Shown here: piece after piece, positions 23,284 through 35,549 of the stretch
Layout of the letters: each line of letters begins with the position of its first letter
Numbering within the stretch: position 1 is the stretch's first letter
Source of the DNA: Metallyticus violacea
Taxonomy: Eukaryota > Arthropoda > Insecta > Mantodea > Metallyticidae
NCBI GenBank assembly: GCA_030762175.1
Contig: CM060834.1
Span: forward strand, 65,763,501-65,827,500
DNA length: 64,000 bases
Direction of reading: 5' to 3'
Notes under the pieces: generated by a model
Told to the model about the DNA's origin: nothing
Seen by the model: only the letters and a program-made list of their open reading frames with translations
Databases searched by the model: none
Position numbers and translations under genes: made by a program

Positions 23284-26200
23284 ATTTTTTTTCGAAGATT
23301 GGAAACCTCGTTAGAATTACTTTTTTTCCGTTCTTATTTGAGATAACTGGTTCTCTTTCATTATACTAGTTTGATAGCCTCAGACAAGCATATTATGCGC
23401 AAAGAATCTCGAAAAGAAAAAAATTTTTTTTCGAAGTTTGGAAACTTCCTTAGAATCACTTTTTTTCCATTCTTATTTGAGATAACTTGTTCTCTTTCAT
23501 TATACTAGTTTAATAGCCTTAGACAAGCATATTATGCGCAAAGAATCTCGAAAAGAAAAAAATTTTTTTTCGAAGTTTGGAAACTTCGTTAGAATCACTT
23601 TTTTTCCGTTCTTATTTGAGATAACTGGTTCTCTTTCATTATACTAGTTTGATAGCCTCAGACAAGCATATTATGCGCAAAGAATCTCGAAAAGAAAAAA
23701 ATTTTTTTTCGAAGTTTGGAAACTTCCTTAGAATCACTTTTTTTCCATTCTTATTTGAGAAAACTTGTTCGCTTTCATTATACTTGTTTGATAGCCTTAG
23801 ACAAGCATATTATGCGCAAAGAATCTCGAAAAGAAAAAAATTTTTTTTCGAAGTTTGGAAACTTCGTTAGAATCACTTTTTTTCCGTTCTTATTTAAGAT
23901 TACTGGTTCTCGTTCATTATACTTTTTTGATAGCCTCAGACAAGCATATTATGCGCAAAGAATCTCGAAAAGAAAAAAATTTTTTTTCGAAGTTTGGAAA
24001 CTTCGTTAGAATCACTTTTTTTCCGTTCTTATTTGAGATAACTTGTTCTCTTTCATTATACTTGTTTGATAGCCTTAGACAAGCATATTATGCGCAAAGA
24101 ATCTCGAAAAGAAAAAAATTTTTTTTCGAAGTTTGGAAACTTCCTTAGAATCACTTTTTTTCCATTCTTATTTGAGATTACTTGTTCTCTTTCATTATAC
24201 TAGTTTGATAGCCTCAGACAAGCATATTATGCGCAAAGAATCTCGAAAAGAAAAAAATTTTTTTTCGAAGTTTGGAATCCTCCTTAGAATCACTTTTTTT
24301 CCATTCTTATTTGAGATAACTTGTTCTCTTTCATTATACTAGTTTGATAGCCTTAGACAAGCATATTATGCGCAAAGAATCTCGAAAAGAAAAAAAATTT
24401 TTTTCGAAGTTTGGAATCCTCCTTAGAATCACTTTTTTTCCATTCTTATTTGAGATAACTTGTTCTCTTTCATTATACTAGTTTGATAGCCTTAGACAAG
24501 CATATTATGCGCAAAGAATCTCGAAAAGAAAAAAAATTTTTTTCGAAGTTTGGAAACTTCGTTAGAATCACTTTTTTTCCGTTCTTATTTGAAATAACTG
24601 GTTCTCTTTCATTATACTAGTTTGATAGCCTTAGACAAGCATATTATGGGCAAAGAATCTCGAAAAGAAAAAAATTTTTTTTCGAAGTTGTAAACTTCAT
24701 TAGAATCACTTTTTTTCCGTTCTTATTTGAGATAACTTGTTCTCTTTCATTATACTTGTTTGATAGCCTTAGACAAGCATATTATGCGCAAAGAATCTCG
24801 AAAAGAAAAAAATTTTTTTTCGAAGTTTGGAAACTTCCTTAGAATCACTTTTTTTCCATTCTTATTTGAGATAACTTGTTCTCTTTCATTATACTAGTTT
24901 GATAGCCTCAGACAAGCATATTATGCGCAAAGAATCTCGAAAAGAAAAAAATTTTTTTTCGAAGTTTGGAATCTTCCTTAGAATCACTTTTTTTCCATTC
25001 TTATTTGAGATAACTTGATCTGTTTCATTATACTAGTTTGATAGCCTTAGACAAGCATATTATGCGCAAAAAATCTCGAAAAGAAAAAAATTTTTTTTCG
25101 AAGTTTGGAAACTTCGTTAGAATCACTTTTTTTCCGTTCTTATTTGAAATAACTGGTTTTCTTTCATTATACTAGTTTGATAGCCTTAGACAAGCATATT
25201 ATGCGCAAAGAATCTCGAAAAGAAAAAAATTTTTTTTCGAAGTTTGGAAACTTCGTTAGAATCACTTTTTTTCCATTCTTATTTGAGATAACTTGTTCTC
25301 TTTCATTATACTTGTTTGATAGCCTGAGACAAGCCTATTATGCGCAAAGAATCTCGAAAAGAAAAAAATTTTTTTTCGAAGTTTGGAAACTACCTTAGAA
25401 TCACTTTTTTTCCATTCTTATTTGAGATAACTTGTTCTCTTTCATTATACTAGTTTGATAGCCTCAGACAAGCATATTATGCGCAAAGAATCTCGAAAAG
25501 AAAAAAATTTTTTTCGAAGTTTGGAAACTTCGTTAGAATCACTTTTTTTCCGTTCTTATCTGAGATAACTGGTTCTCTTTCATTATACTAGTTTGATAGC
25601 CTCAGACAAGCATATAATGCGCAAAGAATCTCGAAAGGAAAAAAATTTTTTTTCGAAGTTTGGAAACTTCCTTAGAATCACTTTTTTTCCATTCTTATTT
25701 GAGATAACTTGTTCTCTTTCAATATACTTGTTTGATAGCCTCAGACAAGCATATTATGCGCAAAGAATTTCGAAAAGAAAAAATTTTATTTCGAAGTTTG
25801 GAAACTTCGTTAGAATCACTTTTTTTCCGTTCTTATTTAAGATTACTGGTTCTCTTTCATTATACTAGTTTGATAGCCTCAGACAAGCATATTATGCGCA
25901 AAGAATCTCGAAAAGAAAAAAATTTTTTTTCGAAGTTTGGAAACTTCCTTAGAATCACTTTTTTTCCATTCTTATTTGAGAAAACTTGTTCTCTTTCATT
26001 ATACTTGTTTGATAGCCTTAGACAAGCATATTATGCGCAAAGAATCTCGAAAAGAAAAAATTTTTTTTTCGAAGTTTGGAAACTTCGTTAGAATCACTTT
26101 TTTTCCGTTCTTATTTAAGATTACTGGTTCTCGTTCATTATACTAGTTTGATAGCCTCAGACAAGCATATTATGCGCAAACAATCTCGAAAAGAAAAAAA

Positions 26201-27169
26201 TTTTTTTTCGAAGTTTGGAAACTTCGTTGGAATCACTTTTTTTCCGTTCTTATTTGAGATAACTTGTTCTCTTTCATTATACTTGTTTGATAGCCTTAGA
26301 CAAGCATATTATGCGCAAAGAATCTCGAAAAGAAAAAAATTTTTTTTCGAAGTTTGGAAACTTCCTTAGAATCACTTTTTTTCCATTCTTATTTGAGATA
26401 ACTGGTTCTCTTTCATTATACTAGTTTGATAGCCTCAGACAAGCATATTATGCGCAAAGAATCTCGAAAAGAAAAAAATTTTTTTTCGAAGTTTGGAAAC
26501 TTCCTTAGAATCACTTTTTTTCCATTCTTATTTGAGATAACTTGTTCTCTTTCATTATACTTGTTTGATAGCCTTAGACAAGCATATTATGCGCAAAGAA
26601 TCTCGAAAAGAAAAAAATTTTTTTTCGAAGTTTGGAAACTTCGTTGGAATCACATTTTTTCCGTTCTTATTTAAGATTACTGGTTCTCTTTCATTATACT
26701 AGTTTGATAGCCTCAGACAAGCATATTATGCGCAAAGAATGTCGAAAAGAAAAAAATTTTTTTTCGAAGTTTGGAAACTTCGTTAGAATCACTTTTTTTC
26801 CGTTCTTATTTAAGATTACTGATTCTCTTTCATTATACTAGTTTGATAGCCTCAGACAAGCATATTATGCGCAAAGAATCTCGAAAAGAAAAAAATTTTT
26901 TTTCGAAGTTTGGAAACTTCGTTAGAATCACTTTTTTTCCGTTCTTATTTGAGATAACTTGTTCTCTTTCATTATACTAGTTTGATAGCCTTAGACCAGC
27001 ATATTATGCGCAAAGAATCTCGAAAAGAAAAAAATTTTTTTTCGAAGTTTGGAAACTTCCTTAGAATCACTTTTTTTCCATTCTTATTTGAGATAACTTG
27101 TTCTCTTTCATTATACTTGTTTGATAGCCTAAGACAAGCATATTATGCGCAAAGAATCTCGAAAAGAAA
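23284..27169 (+). repeat. Mosaic satellite between two 16-mer duplications
   Basis: This region holds about 28 monomers and no gene. The rare GAGAAAACTTG variant appears at 23,757 and 25,978, and elsewhere at 36,543, 46,544 and 62,793. GGAATCCTCC occurs at 24,274 and 24,413, exactly 139 apart, suggesting a recent doubling of a single monomer. Around 25,590-25,870 the ATATAATGC/TTTCAATATAC module of the 19-23 kb repeat returns. Around 26,420-26,760 the monomers resemble those at 28,928, 32,126, 34,072 and 63,524. Confidence 0.7.
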
Positions 27170-30100
27170 AAATTTTTTTTTCGAAGTTTGGAAACTTCCT
27201 TAGAATCACTTTTTTTCCATTCTTATTTGAGATAACTTGTTCTCTTTCATTAAACTAGTTTGATAGCCTCAGACAAGCATATTATGCGCAAAGAATCTCC
27301 AAAAGAAAAAAATTTTTTTTCGAAGTTTGGAATCTTCCTTAGAATCACTTTTTTTCCATTCTTATTTGAGATAACTTGTTCTCTTTCATTATACTAGTTT
27401 GATAGCCTTAGACAAGCATATTATGCACAAAGAATCTCGAAAAGAAAAAAATTTTTTTTCGAAGTTTGGAAACTTCGTTAGAATCACTTTTTTTCCGTTC
27501 TTATTTAAGATAACTTGTTCTCTTTCATTATACTAGTTTGATAGCCTTAGACAAGCATATTATGCGCAAGGAATCTCGAAAAGAAAAAAATTTTTTTTCG
27601 AAGTTTGGAAACTTCGTTAGAATCACTTTTTTTCCGTTCTTATTTAAGATAACTTGTTCTCTTTCATTATACTAGTTTGATAGCCTTAGACAAGCATATT
27701 ATGCGCAAAGAATCTCGAAAAGAAAAAAATTTTTTTTCGAAGATTGGAAACCTCGTTAGAATCACTTTTTTTCCGTTCTTATTTGAGATAACTGGTTCTC
27801 TTTCATTATACTAGTTTGATAGCCTCAGACAAGCATATTATGCGCAAAGAATCTCGAAAAGAAAAAAATTTTTTTTCGTAGTTTGGAAACTTCCTTAGAA
27901 TCACTTTTTTTCCATTCTTATTTGAGATAACTTGTTCTCTTTCATTATACTTGTTTGATAGCCTTAGACAAGCATATTATGCGCAAAGAATCTCGAAAAG
28001 AAAAAAATTTTTTTTCGAAGTTTGGAAACTTCGTTGGAATCACATTTTTTCCGTTCTTATTTAAGATTACTGGTTCTCTTTCATTATACTAGTTTGATAG
28101 CCTTAGACAAGCATATTATGCGCAAAGAATCTCGAAAAGAAAAAAATTTTTTTTCGAAGTTTGGAAACTTCGTTGGAATCACATTTTTTCCGTTCTTATT
28201 TAAGATTACTGGTTCTCTTTCATTATACTAGTTTGATAGCCTCAGACAAGCATATTATGCGCAAAGAATGTCGAAAAGAAAAAAATTTTTTTTCGAAGTT
28301 TGGAAACTTCGTTAGAATCACTTTTTTTCCGTTCTTATTTAAGATTACTGGTTCTCTTTCATTATACTAGTTTGATAGCCTCAGACAAGCATATTATGCG
28401 CAAAGAATCTCGAAAAGAAAAAAATTTTTTTTCGAAGTTTGGAAACTTCGTTAGAATCACTTTTTTTCCGTTCTTATTTGAGATAACTTGTTCTCTTTCA
28501 TTATACTAGTTTGATAGCCTTAGACCAGCATATTATGCGCAAAGAATCTCGAAAAGAAAAAAATTTTTTTTCGAAGTTTGGAAACTTCCTTAGAATCACT
28601 TTTTTTCCATTCTTATTTGAGATAACTTGTTCTCTTTCATTATACTAGTTTGATAGCCTTAGACAAGCATATTATGCGCAAAGAATCTCGAAAAGAAAAA
28701 AATTTTTTTTCGAAGTTTGGAAACTTCGTTAGAATCACTTTTTTTCCGTTCTTATTTAAGATAACTTGTTCTCTTTCATTATACTAGTTTTATAGCCTTA
28801 GACAAGCATATTATGCGCAAAGAATCTCGAAAAGAAAAAATTTTTTTTTCGAATTTTGGAAACTTCGTTAGAATCACTTTTTTTCCGTTCTTATTTGAGA
28901 TAACTGGTTCTCTTTCATTATACTAGTTTGATAGCCTCAGACAAGCATATTATGCGCAAAGAATCTCGAAAAGAAAAAAATTTTTTTTCGAAGTTTGGAA
29001 ACTTCCTTAGAATCACTTTTTTTCCATTCTTATTTGAGATAACTTGTTCTCTTTCATTATACTTGTTTGATAGCCTTAGACAAGCATATTATGCGCAAAG
29101 AATCTCGAAAAGAAAAAAATTTTTTTTCGAAGTTTGGAAACTTCGTTGGAATCACATTTTTTCCGTTCTTATTTAAGATTACTGGTTCTCTTTCATTATA
29201 CTAGTTTGATAGCCTCAGACAAGCATATTATGCGCAAAGAATGTCGAAAAGAAAAAAATTTTTTTTCGAAGTTTGGAAACTTCGTTAGAATCACTTTTTT
29301 TTCCGTTTTTATTTAAGATTACTGGTTCTCTTTCATTATACTAGTTTGATAGCCTCAGACAAGCATATTATGCGCAAAGAATCTCGAAAAGAAAAAATTT
29401 TTTTTTCGAAGTTTAGAAACTTCCTTAGAATCACTTTTTTTCCATTCTTATTTGAGATAACTTGTTCTCTTTCATTAAACTAGTTTGATAGCCTCAGACA
29501 AGCATATTATGCGCAAAGAATCTCCAAAAGAAAAAAATTTTTTTTCGAAGTTTGGAATCTTCCTTAGAATCACTTTTTTTCCATTCTTATTTGAGATAAC
29601 TTGTTCTCTTTCATTATACTAGTTTGATAGCCTTAGACAAGCATATTATGCGCAAAGAATCTCGAAAAGAAAAAAATTTTTTTTCGAAGTTTGGAAACTT
29701 CGTTAGAATCACTTTTTTTCCGTTCTTATTTAAGATAACTTGTTCTCTTTCATTATACTAGTTTGATAGCCTTAGACAAGCATATTATGCGCAAGGAATC
29801 TCGAAAAGAAAAAAATTTTTTTTCGAAGTTTGGAAACTTCGTTAGAATCACTTTTTTTCCGTTCTTATTTAAGATAACTTGTTCTCTTTCATTATACTAG
29901 TTTGATAGCCTTAGACAAGCATATTATGCGCAAAGAATCTCGAAAAGAAAAAAATTTTTTTTCGAAGATTGGAAACCTCGTTAGAATCACTTTTTTTCCG
30001 TTCTTATTTGAGATAACTGGTTCTCTTTCATTATACTAGTTTGATAGCCTCAGACAAGCATATTATGCGCAAAGAATCTCGAAAAGAAAAAAATTTTTTT

Positions 30101-31619
30101 TCGTAGTTTGGAAACTTCCTTAGAATCACTTTTTTTCCATTCTTATTTGAGATAACTTGTTCTCTTTCATTATACTTGTTTGATAGCCTTAGACAAGCAT
30201 ATTATGCGCAAAGAATCTCGAAAAGAAAAAAATTTTTTTTCGAAGTTTGGAAACTTCGTTGGAATCACATTTTTTCCGTTCTTATTTAAGATTACTGGTT
30301 CCCTTTCATTATACTAGTTTGATAACCTTAGACAAGCATATTATGCGCAAAGAATCTCGAAAAGAAAAAAATTTTTTTTCGAAGTTTGGAAACTTCGTTG
30401 GAATCACATTTTTTCCGTTCTTATTTAAGATTACTGGTTCTCTTTCATTATACTAGTTTGATAGCCTCAGACAAGAATATTATGCGCAAAGAATGTCGAA
30501 AAGAAAAAAATTTTTTTTCGAAGTTTGGAAACTTCGTTAGAATCACTTTTTTTCCGTTCTTATTTAAGATTACTGGTTCTCTTTCATTATACTAGTTTGA
30601 TAGCCTCAGACAAGCATATTATGCGCAAAGAATCTCGAAAAGAAAAAATTTTTTTTTCGAAGTTTGGAAACTTCGTTAGAATCACTTTTTTTCCGTTCTT
30701 ATTTGAGATAACTTGTTCTCTTTCATTATACTAGTTTGATAGCCTTAGACCAGCATATTATGCGCAAAGAATCTCGAAAAGAAAAAAATTTTTTTTCGAA
30801 GTTTGGAAACTTCCTTAGAATCACTTTTTTTCCATTCTTATTTGAGATAACTTGTTCTCTTTCATTATACTAGTTTGATAGCCTTAGACAAGCATATTAT
30901 GCGCAAAGAATCTCGAAAAGAAAAAAATTTTTTTTCGAAGTTTGGAAACTTCGTTAGAATCACTTTTTTTCCGTTCTTATTTAAGATAACTTGTTCTCTT
31001 TCATTATACTAGTTTGATAGCCTTAGACAAGCATATTATGCGCAAAGAATCTCGAAAAGAAAAAATTTTTTTTTCGAATTTTGGAAACTTCGTTAGAATC
31101 ACTTTTTTTCCGTTCTTATTTGAGATAACTGGTTCTCTTTCATTATACTAGTTTGATAGCCTCAGACAAGCATATTATGCGCAAAGAATCTCGAAAAGAA
31201 AAAAATTTTTTTTCGAAGTTTGGAAACTTCCTTAGAATCACTTTTTTTCCATTCTTATTGAGATAACTTGTTCTCTTTCATTATACTTGTTTGATAGCCT
31301 TAGACAAGCATATTATGCGCAAAGAATCTCGAAAAGAAAAAAATTTTTTTTCGAAGTTTGGAAACTTCGTTGGAATCACATTTTTTCCGTTCTTATTTAA
31401 GATTACTGGTTCTCTTTCATTATACTAGTTTGATAGCCTCAGACAAGCATATTATGCGCAAAGAATGTCGAAAAGAAAAAAATTTTTTTTCGAAGTTTGG
31501 AAACTTCGTTAGAATCACTTTTTTTTCCGTTTTTATTTAAGATTACTGGTTCTCTTTCATTATACTAGTTTGATAGCCTCAGACAAGCATATTATGCGCA
31601 AAGAATCTCGAAAAGAAAA
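27170..31619 (+). repeat. 2,225-bp (16-monomer) tandem duplication
   Basis: Copy one (about 27,170-29,394) and copy two (about 29,395-31,619) are offset by 2,225 bp. Shared tags are TTCATTAAAC (27,251 and 29,476 at the TAAAC), CTCCAAAAG, GCGCAAGGAATC (about 27,566 and 29,791), TTCGTAGTTT (about 27,876 and 30,101), TTAGACCAGC and TCGAATTTTGG. The offset falls to 2,224 after a single T is lost at about 31,260 (TTATTGAG). Private changes in copy two include GTTCCCTTTC near 30,299, GATAACC near 30,321 and CAAGAATATT near 30,473, so the copies are not fresh duplicates. Confidence 0.82.
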
Positions 31620-34600
31620 AAATTTTTTTTCGAAGTTTGGAAACTTCGTTAGAATCACTTTTTTTCCGTTCTTATTTGAGATAACTTGTTCTCTTTCATT
31701 ATACTAGTTTGATAGCCTTAGACCAGCATATTATGCGCAAAGAATCTCGAAAAGAAAAAAATTTTTTTTCGAAGTTTGGAATCCTCCTTAGAATCACTTT
31801 TTTTCCATTCTTATTTGAGATAACTTGTTCTCTTTCATTATACTAGTTTGATAGCCTTAGACAAGCATATTATGCGCAAAGAATCTCGAAAAGAAAAAAA
31901 TTTTTTTTCGAAGTTTGGAAACTTCGTTAGAATCACTTTTTTTCCGTTCTTATTTGAGATAACTTGTTCTCTTTCATTATACTAGTTTGATAGCCTTAGA
32001 CCAGCATATTATGCGCAAAGAATCTCGAAAAGAAAAATTTTTTTTTTCGAATTTTGGAAACTTCGTTAGAATCACTTTTTTTCCGTTCTTATTTGAGATA
32101 ACTGGTTCTCTTTCATTATACTAGTTTGATAGCCTCAGACAAGCATATTATGCGCAAAGAATCTCGAAAAGAAAAAAATTTTTTTTCGAAGTTTGGAAAC
32201 TTCCTTAGAATAACTTTTTTTCCATTCTTATTTGAGATAACTTTTTCTCTTTCATTATACTTGTTTGATAGCCTTAGACAAGCATATTATGCGCAAAGAA
32301 TCTCGAAAAGAAAAAAATTTTTTTTCGAAGTTTGGAAACTTCGTTGGAATCACATTTTTTCCGTTCTTATTTAAGATTACTGGTTCTCTTTAATTATACT
32401 AGTTTGATAGCCTCAGACAAGCATATTATGCGCAAAGAATGTCGAAAAGAAAAAAATTTTTTTTCGAAGTTTGGAAACTTCGTTAGAATCACTTTTTTTC
32501 CGTTCTTATTTAAGATTACTGGTTCTCTTTCATTATACTAGTTTGATAGCCTCAGACAAGCATATTATGCGCAAAGAATCTCGAAAAGAAAAAAATTTTT
32601 TTTCGAAGTTTCGAAACTTCCTTAGAATCAATTTTTTTCCATTCTTATTTGAGATAACTTGTTCTCTTTCATTATACTAGTTTGATAGCCTCAGACAAGC
32701 ATATTATGCGCAAAGAATCTCGAAAAGAAAAAAATTTTTTTTTCGAAGTTTGGAATCTTCCTTAGAATCACTTTTTTTCCATTCTTATTTGAGATAACTT
32801 GTTCTCTTTCATTATACTAGTTTGATAGCCTCAGACAAGCATATTATGCGCAAAGAATCTCGAAAACAAAAAAATTTTTTTTCGAAGTTTGGAAACTTCG
32901 TTAGAATCACTTTTTTTCCGTTCTTATTTAAGATAACTTGTTCTCTTTCATTATACTAGTTTGATGGCCTTAGACAAGCATATTATGCGCAAAGAATCTC
33001 GAAAAGAAAAAATTTTTTTTTCGAATTTTGGAAACTTCGTTAGAATCACTTTTTTTCCGTTCTTATTTGAGATAACTGGTTCTCTTTCATTATACTAGTT
33101 TGATAGCCTCAGACAATCATATTATGCGCAAAGAATCTCGAAAAGAAAAAAATTTTTTTTCGTAGTTTGGAAACTTCCTTAGAATCACTTTTTTTCCATT
33201 CTTATTTGAGATAACTTGTTCTCTTTCATTATACTTGTTTGATAGCCTTAGACAAGCATATTATGCGCAAAGAATCTCGAAAAGAAAAAAATTTTTTTTC
33301 GAAGTTTGGAAACTTCGTTGGAATCACATTTTTTCCGTTCTTATTTAAGATTACTGGTTCTCTTTCATTATACTAGTTTGATAGCCTCAGACAAGCATAT
33401 TATGCGCAAAGAATGTCGAAAAGAAAAAAATTTTTTTTCGAAGTTTGGAAACTTCGTTGGAATCACTTTTTTTCCGTTCTTATTTAAGATTACTGGTTCT
33501 CTTTCATTATACTAGTTTGATAGCCTCAGACAAGCATATTATGCGCAAAGAATCTCGAAAAGAAAAAAATTTTTTTCGAAGTTTGGAAACTTCGTTAGAA
33601 TCACTTTTTTTCCGTTCTTATTTGAGATAACTTGTTCTCTTTCATTATACTAGTTTGATAGCCTTAGACCAGCATATTATGCGCAAAGAATCTCGAAAAG
33701 AAAAAAATTTTTTTTCGAAGTTTGGAAACTTCCTTAGAATCACTTTTTTTCCATTCTTATTTGAGATAACTTGTTCTCTTTCATTATACTAGTTTGATAG
33801 CCTTAGACAAGCATATTATGCGCAAAGAATCTCGAAAAGAAAAAAATTTTTTTTCGAAGTTTGGAAACTTCGTTAGAATCACTCTTTTTCCGTTCTTATT
33901 TAAGATAACTTGTTCTCTTTCATTATACTAGTTTGATAGCCTTAGACAAGCATATTATGCGCAAAGAATCTCGAAAAGAAAAATTTTTTTTTTCGAATTT
34001 TGGAAACTTCGTTAGAATCACTTTTTTTCCCTTCTTATTTGAGATAACTGGTTCTCTTTCATTATACTAGTTTGATAGCCTCAGACAAGCATATTATGCG
34101 CAAAGAATCTCGAAAAGAAAAAAATTTTTTTTCGAAGTTTGGAAACTTCCTTAGAATCACTTTTTTTCCATTCTTATTTGAGATAACTTGTTCTCTTTCA
34201 TTATACTTGTTTGATAGCCTTAGACAAGCATATTATGCGCAAAGAATCTCGAAAAGAAAAAAATTTTTTTTCGAAGTTTGGAAACTTCGTTGGAATCACA
34301 TTTTTTCCGTTCTTATTTAAGATTACTGGTTCTCTTTCATTATACTAGTTTGATAGCCTCAGACAAGCATATTATGCGCAAAGAATGTCGAAAAGAAAAA
34401 AATTTTTTTTCGAAGTTTGGAAACTTCGTTAGAATCACTTTTTTTCCGTTCTTATTTAAGATTACTGGTTCTCTTTCATTATACTAGTTTGATAGCCTCA
34501 GACAAGCATATTATGCGCAAAGAATCTCGAAAAGAAAAAAATTTTTTTTCGAAGTTTGGAAACTTCGTTAGAATCACTTTTTTTCCGTTCTTATTTGAGA

Positions 34601-35549
34601 TAACTTGTTCTCTTTCATTATACTAGTTTGATAGCCTCAGACCAGCATATTATGCGCAAAGAATCTCGAAAAGAAAAAAATTTTTATTCGAAGTTTGGAA
34701 TCCTCCTTAGAATCACTTTTTTTCCATTCTTATTTGAGATAACTTGTTCTCTTTCATTATACTAGTTTGATAGCCTTAGACAAGCATATTATGCGCAAAG
34801 AATCTCGAAAAGAAAAAAAATTTTTTTCCAAGTTTGGAAACTTCGTTAGAATCACTTTTTTTCCGTTCTTATTTGAAATAACTGGTTCTCTTTCATTATA
34901 CTAGTTTGATAGCCTTAGACAAGCATATTATGCGCAAAGAATCTCGAAAAGAAAAAAATTTTTTTTCGAAGTTTGGAAACTTCGTTAGAATCACTTTTTT
35001 TCCGTTCTTATTTGAGATAACTTGTTCTCTTTCATTATACTTGTTTGATAGCCTTAGACAAGCATATTATGCGCAAAGAATCTCGAAAAGAAAAAAATTT
35101 TTTTTCGAAGTTTGGAAACTTCCTTAGAATCACTTTTTTTCCATTCTTATTTGAGATAACTTGTTCTCTTTCATTATACTAGTTTGATAGCCTCAGACAA
35201 GCATATAATGCGCAAAGAATCTCGAAAAGAAAAAAATTTTTTTTCGAAGTTTGGAATCTTCCTTAGAATCACTTTTTTTCCATTCTTATTTGAGATAACT
35301 TGTTCTGTTTCATTATACTAGTTTGATAGCCTTAGACAAGCATATTATGCGCAAAAAATCTCGAAAAGAAAAAAATTTTTTTTCGAAGTTTGGAAACTTC
35401 GTTAGAATCACTTTTTTTCCGTTCTTCTTTAAGTTAACTTGTTCTCTTTCATTATACTAGTTTGATAGCCTTAGACAAGCATATTATGCGCAAAGAATCT
35501 CGAAAAGAAAAAAATTTTTTTTCGAAGTTTGGAAACTTCGTTAGAATCT
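31620..35549 (+). repeat. Satellite with a 1,946-bp (14-monomer) spaced duplication
   Basis: Positions 32,005-32,610 match 33,951-34,556 with an offset of 1,946. Both carry an A5T10 tract followed by CGAATTTTGG (32,033 and 33,979). The earlier copy has private changes near 32,212 (AATAAC), 32,242 and 32,392 (TTTAATTATAC). CGAATTTTGG also occurs near 33,022, about seven monomers from each. At 35,547-35,549 the usual AATCAC is AATCTT. This is the last clear mismatch before the 10-kb duplication begins, so it marks that duplication's left edge. Confidence 0.72.
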
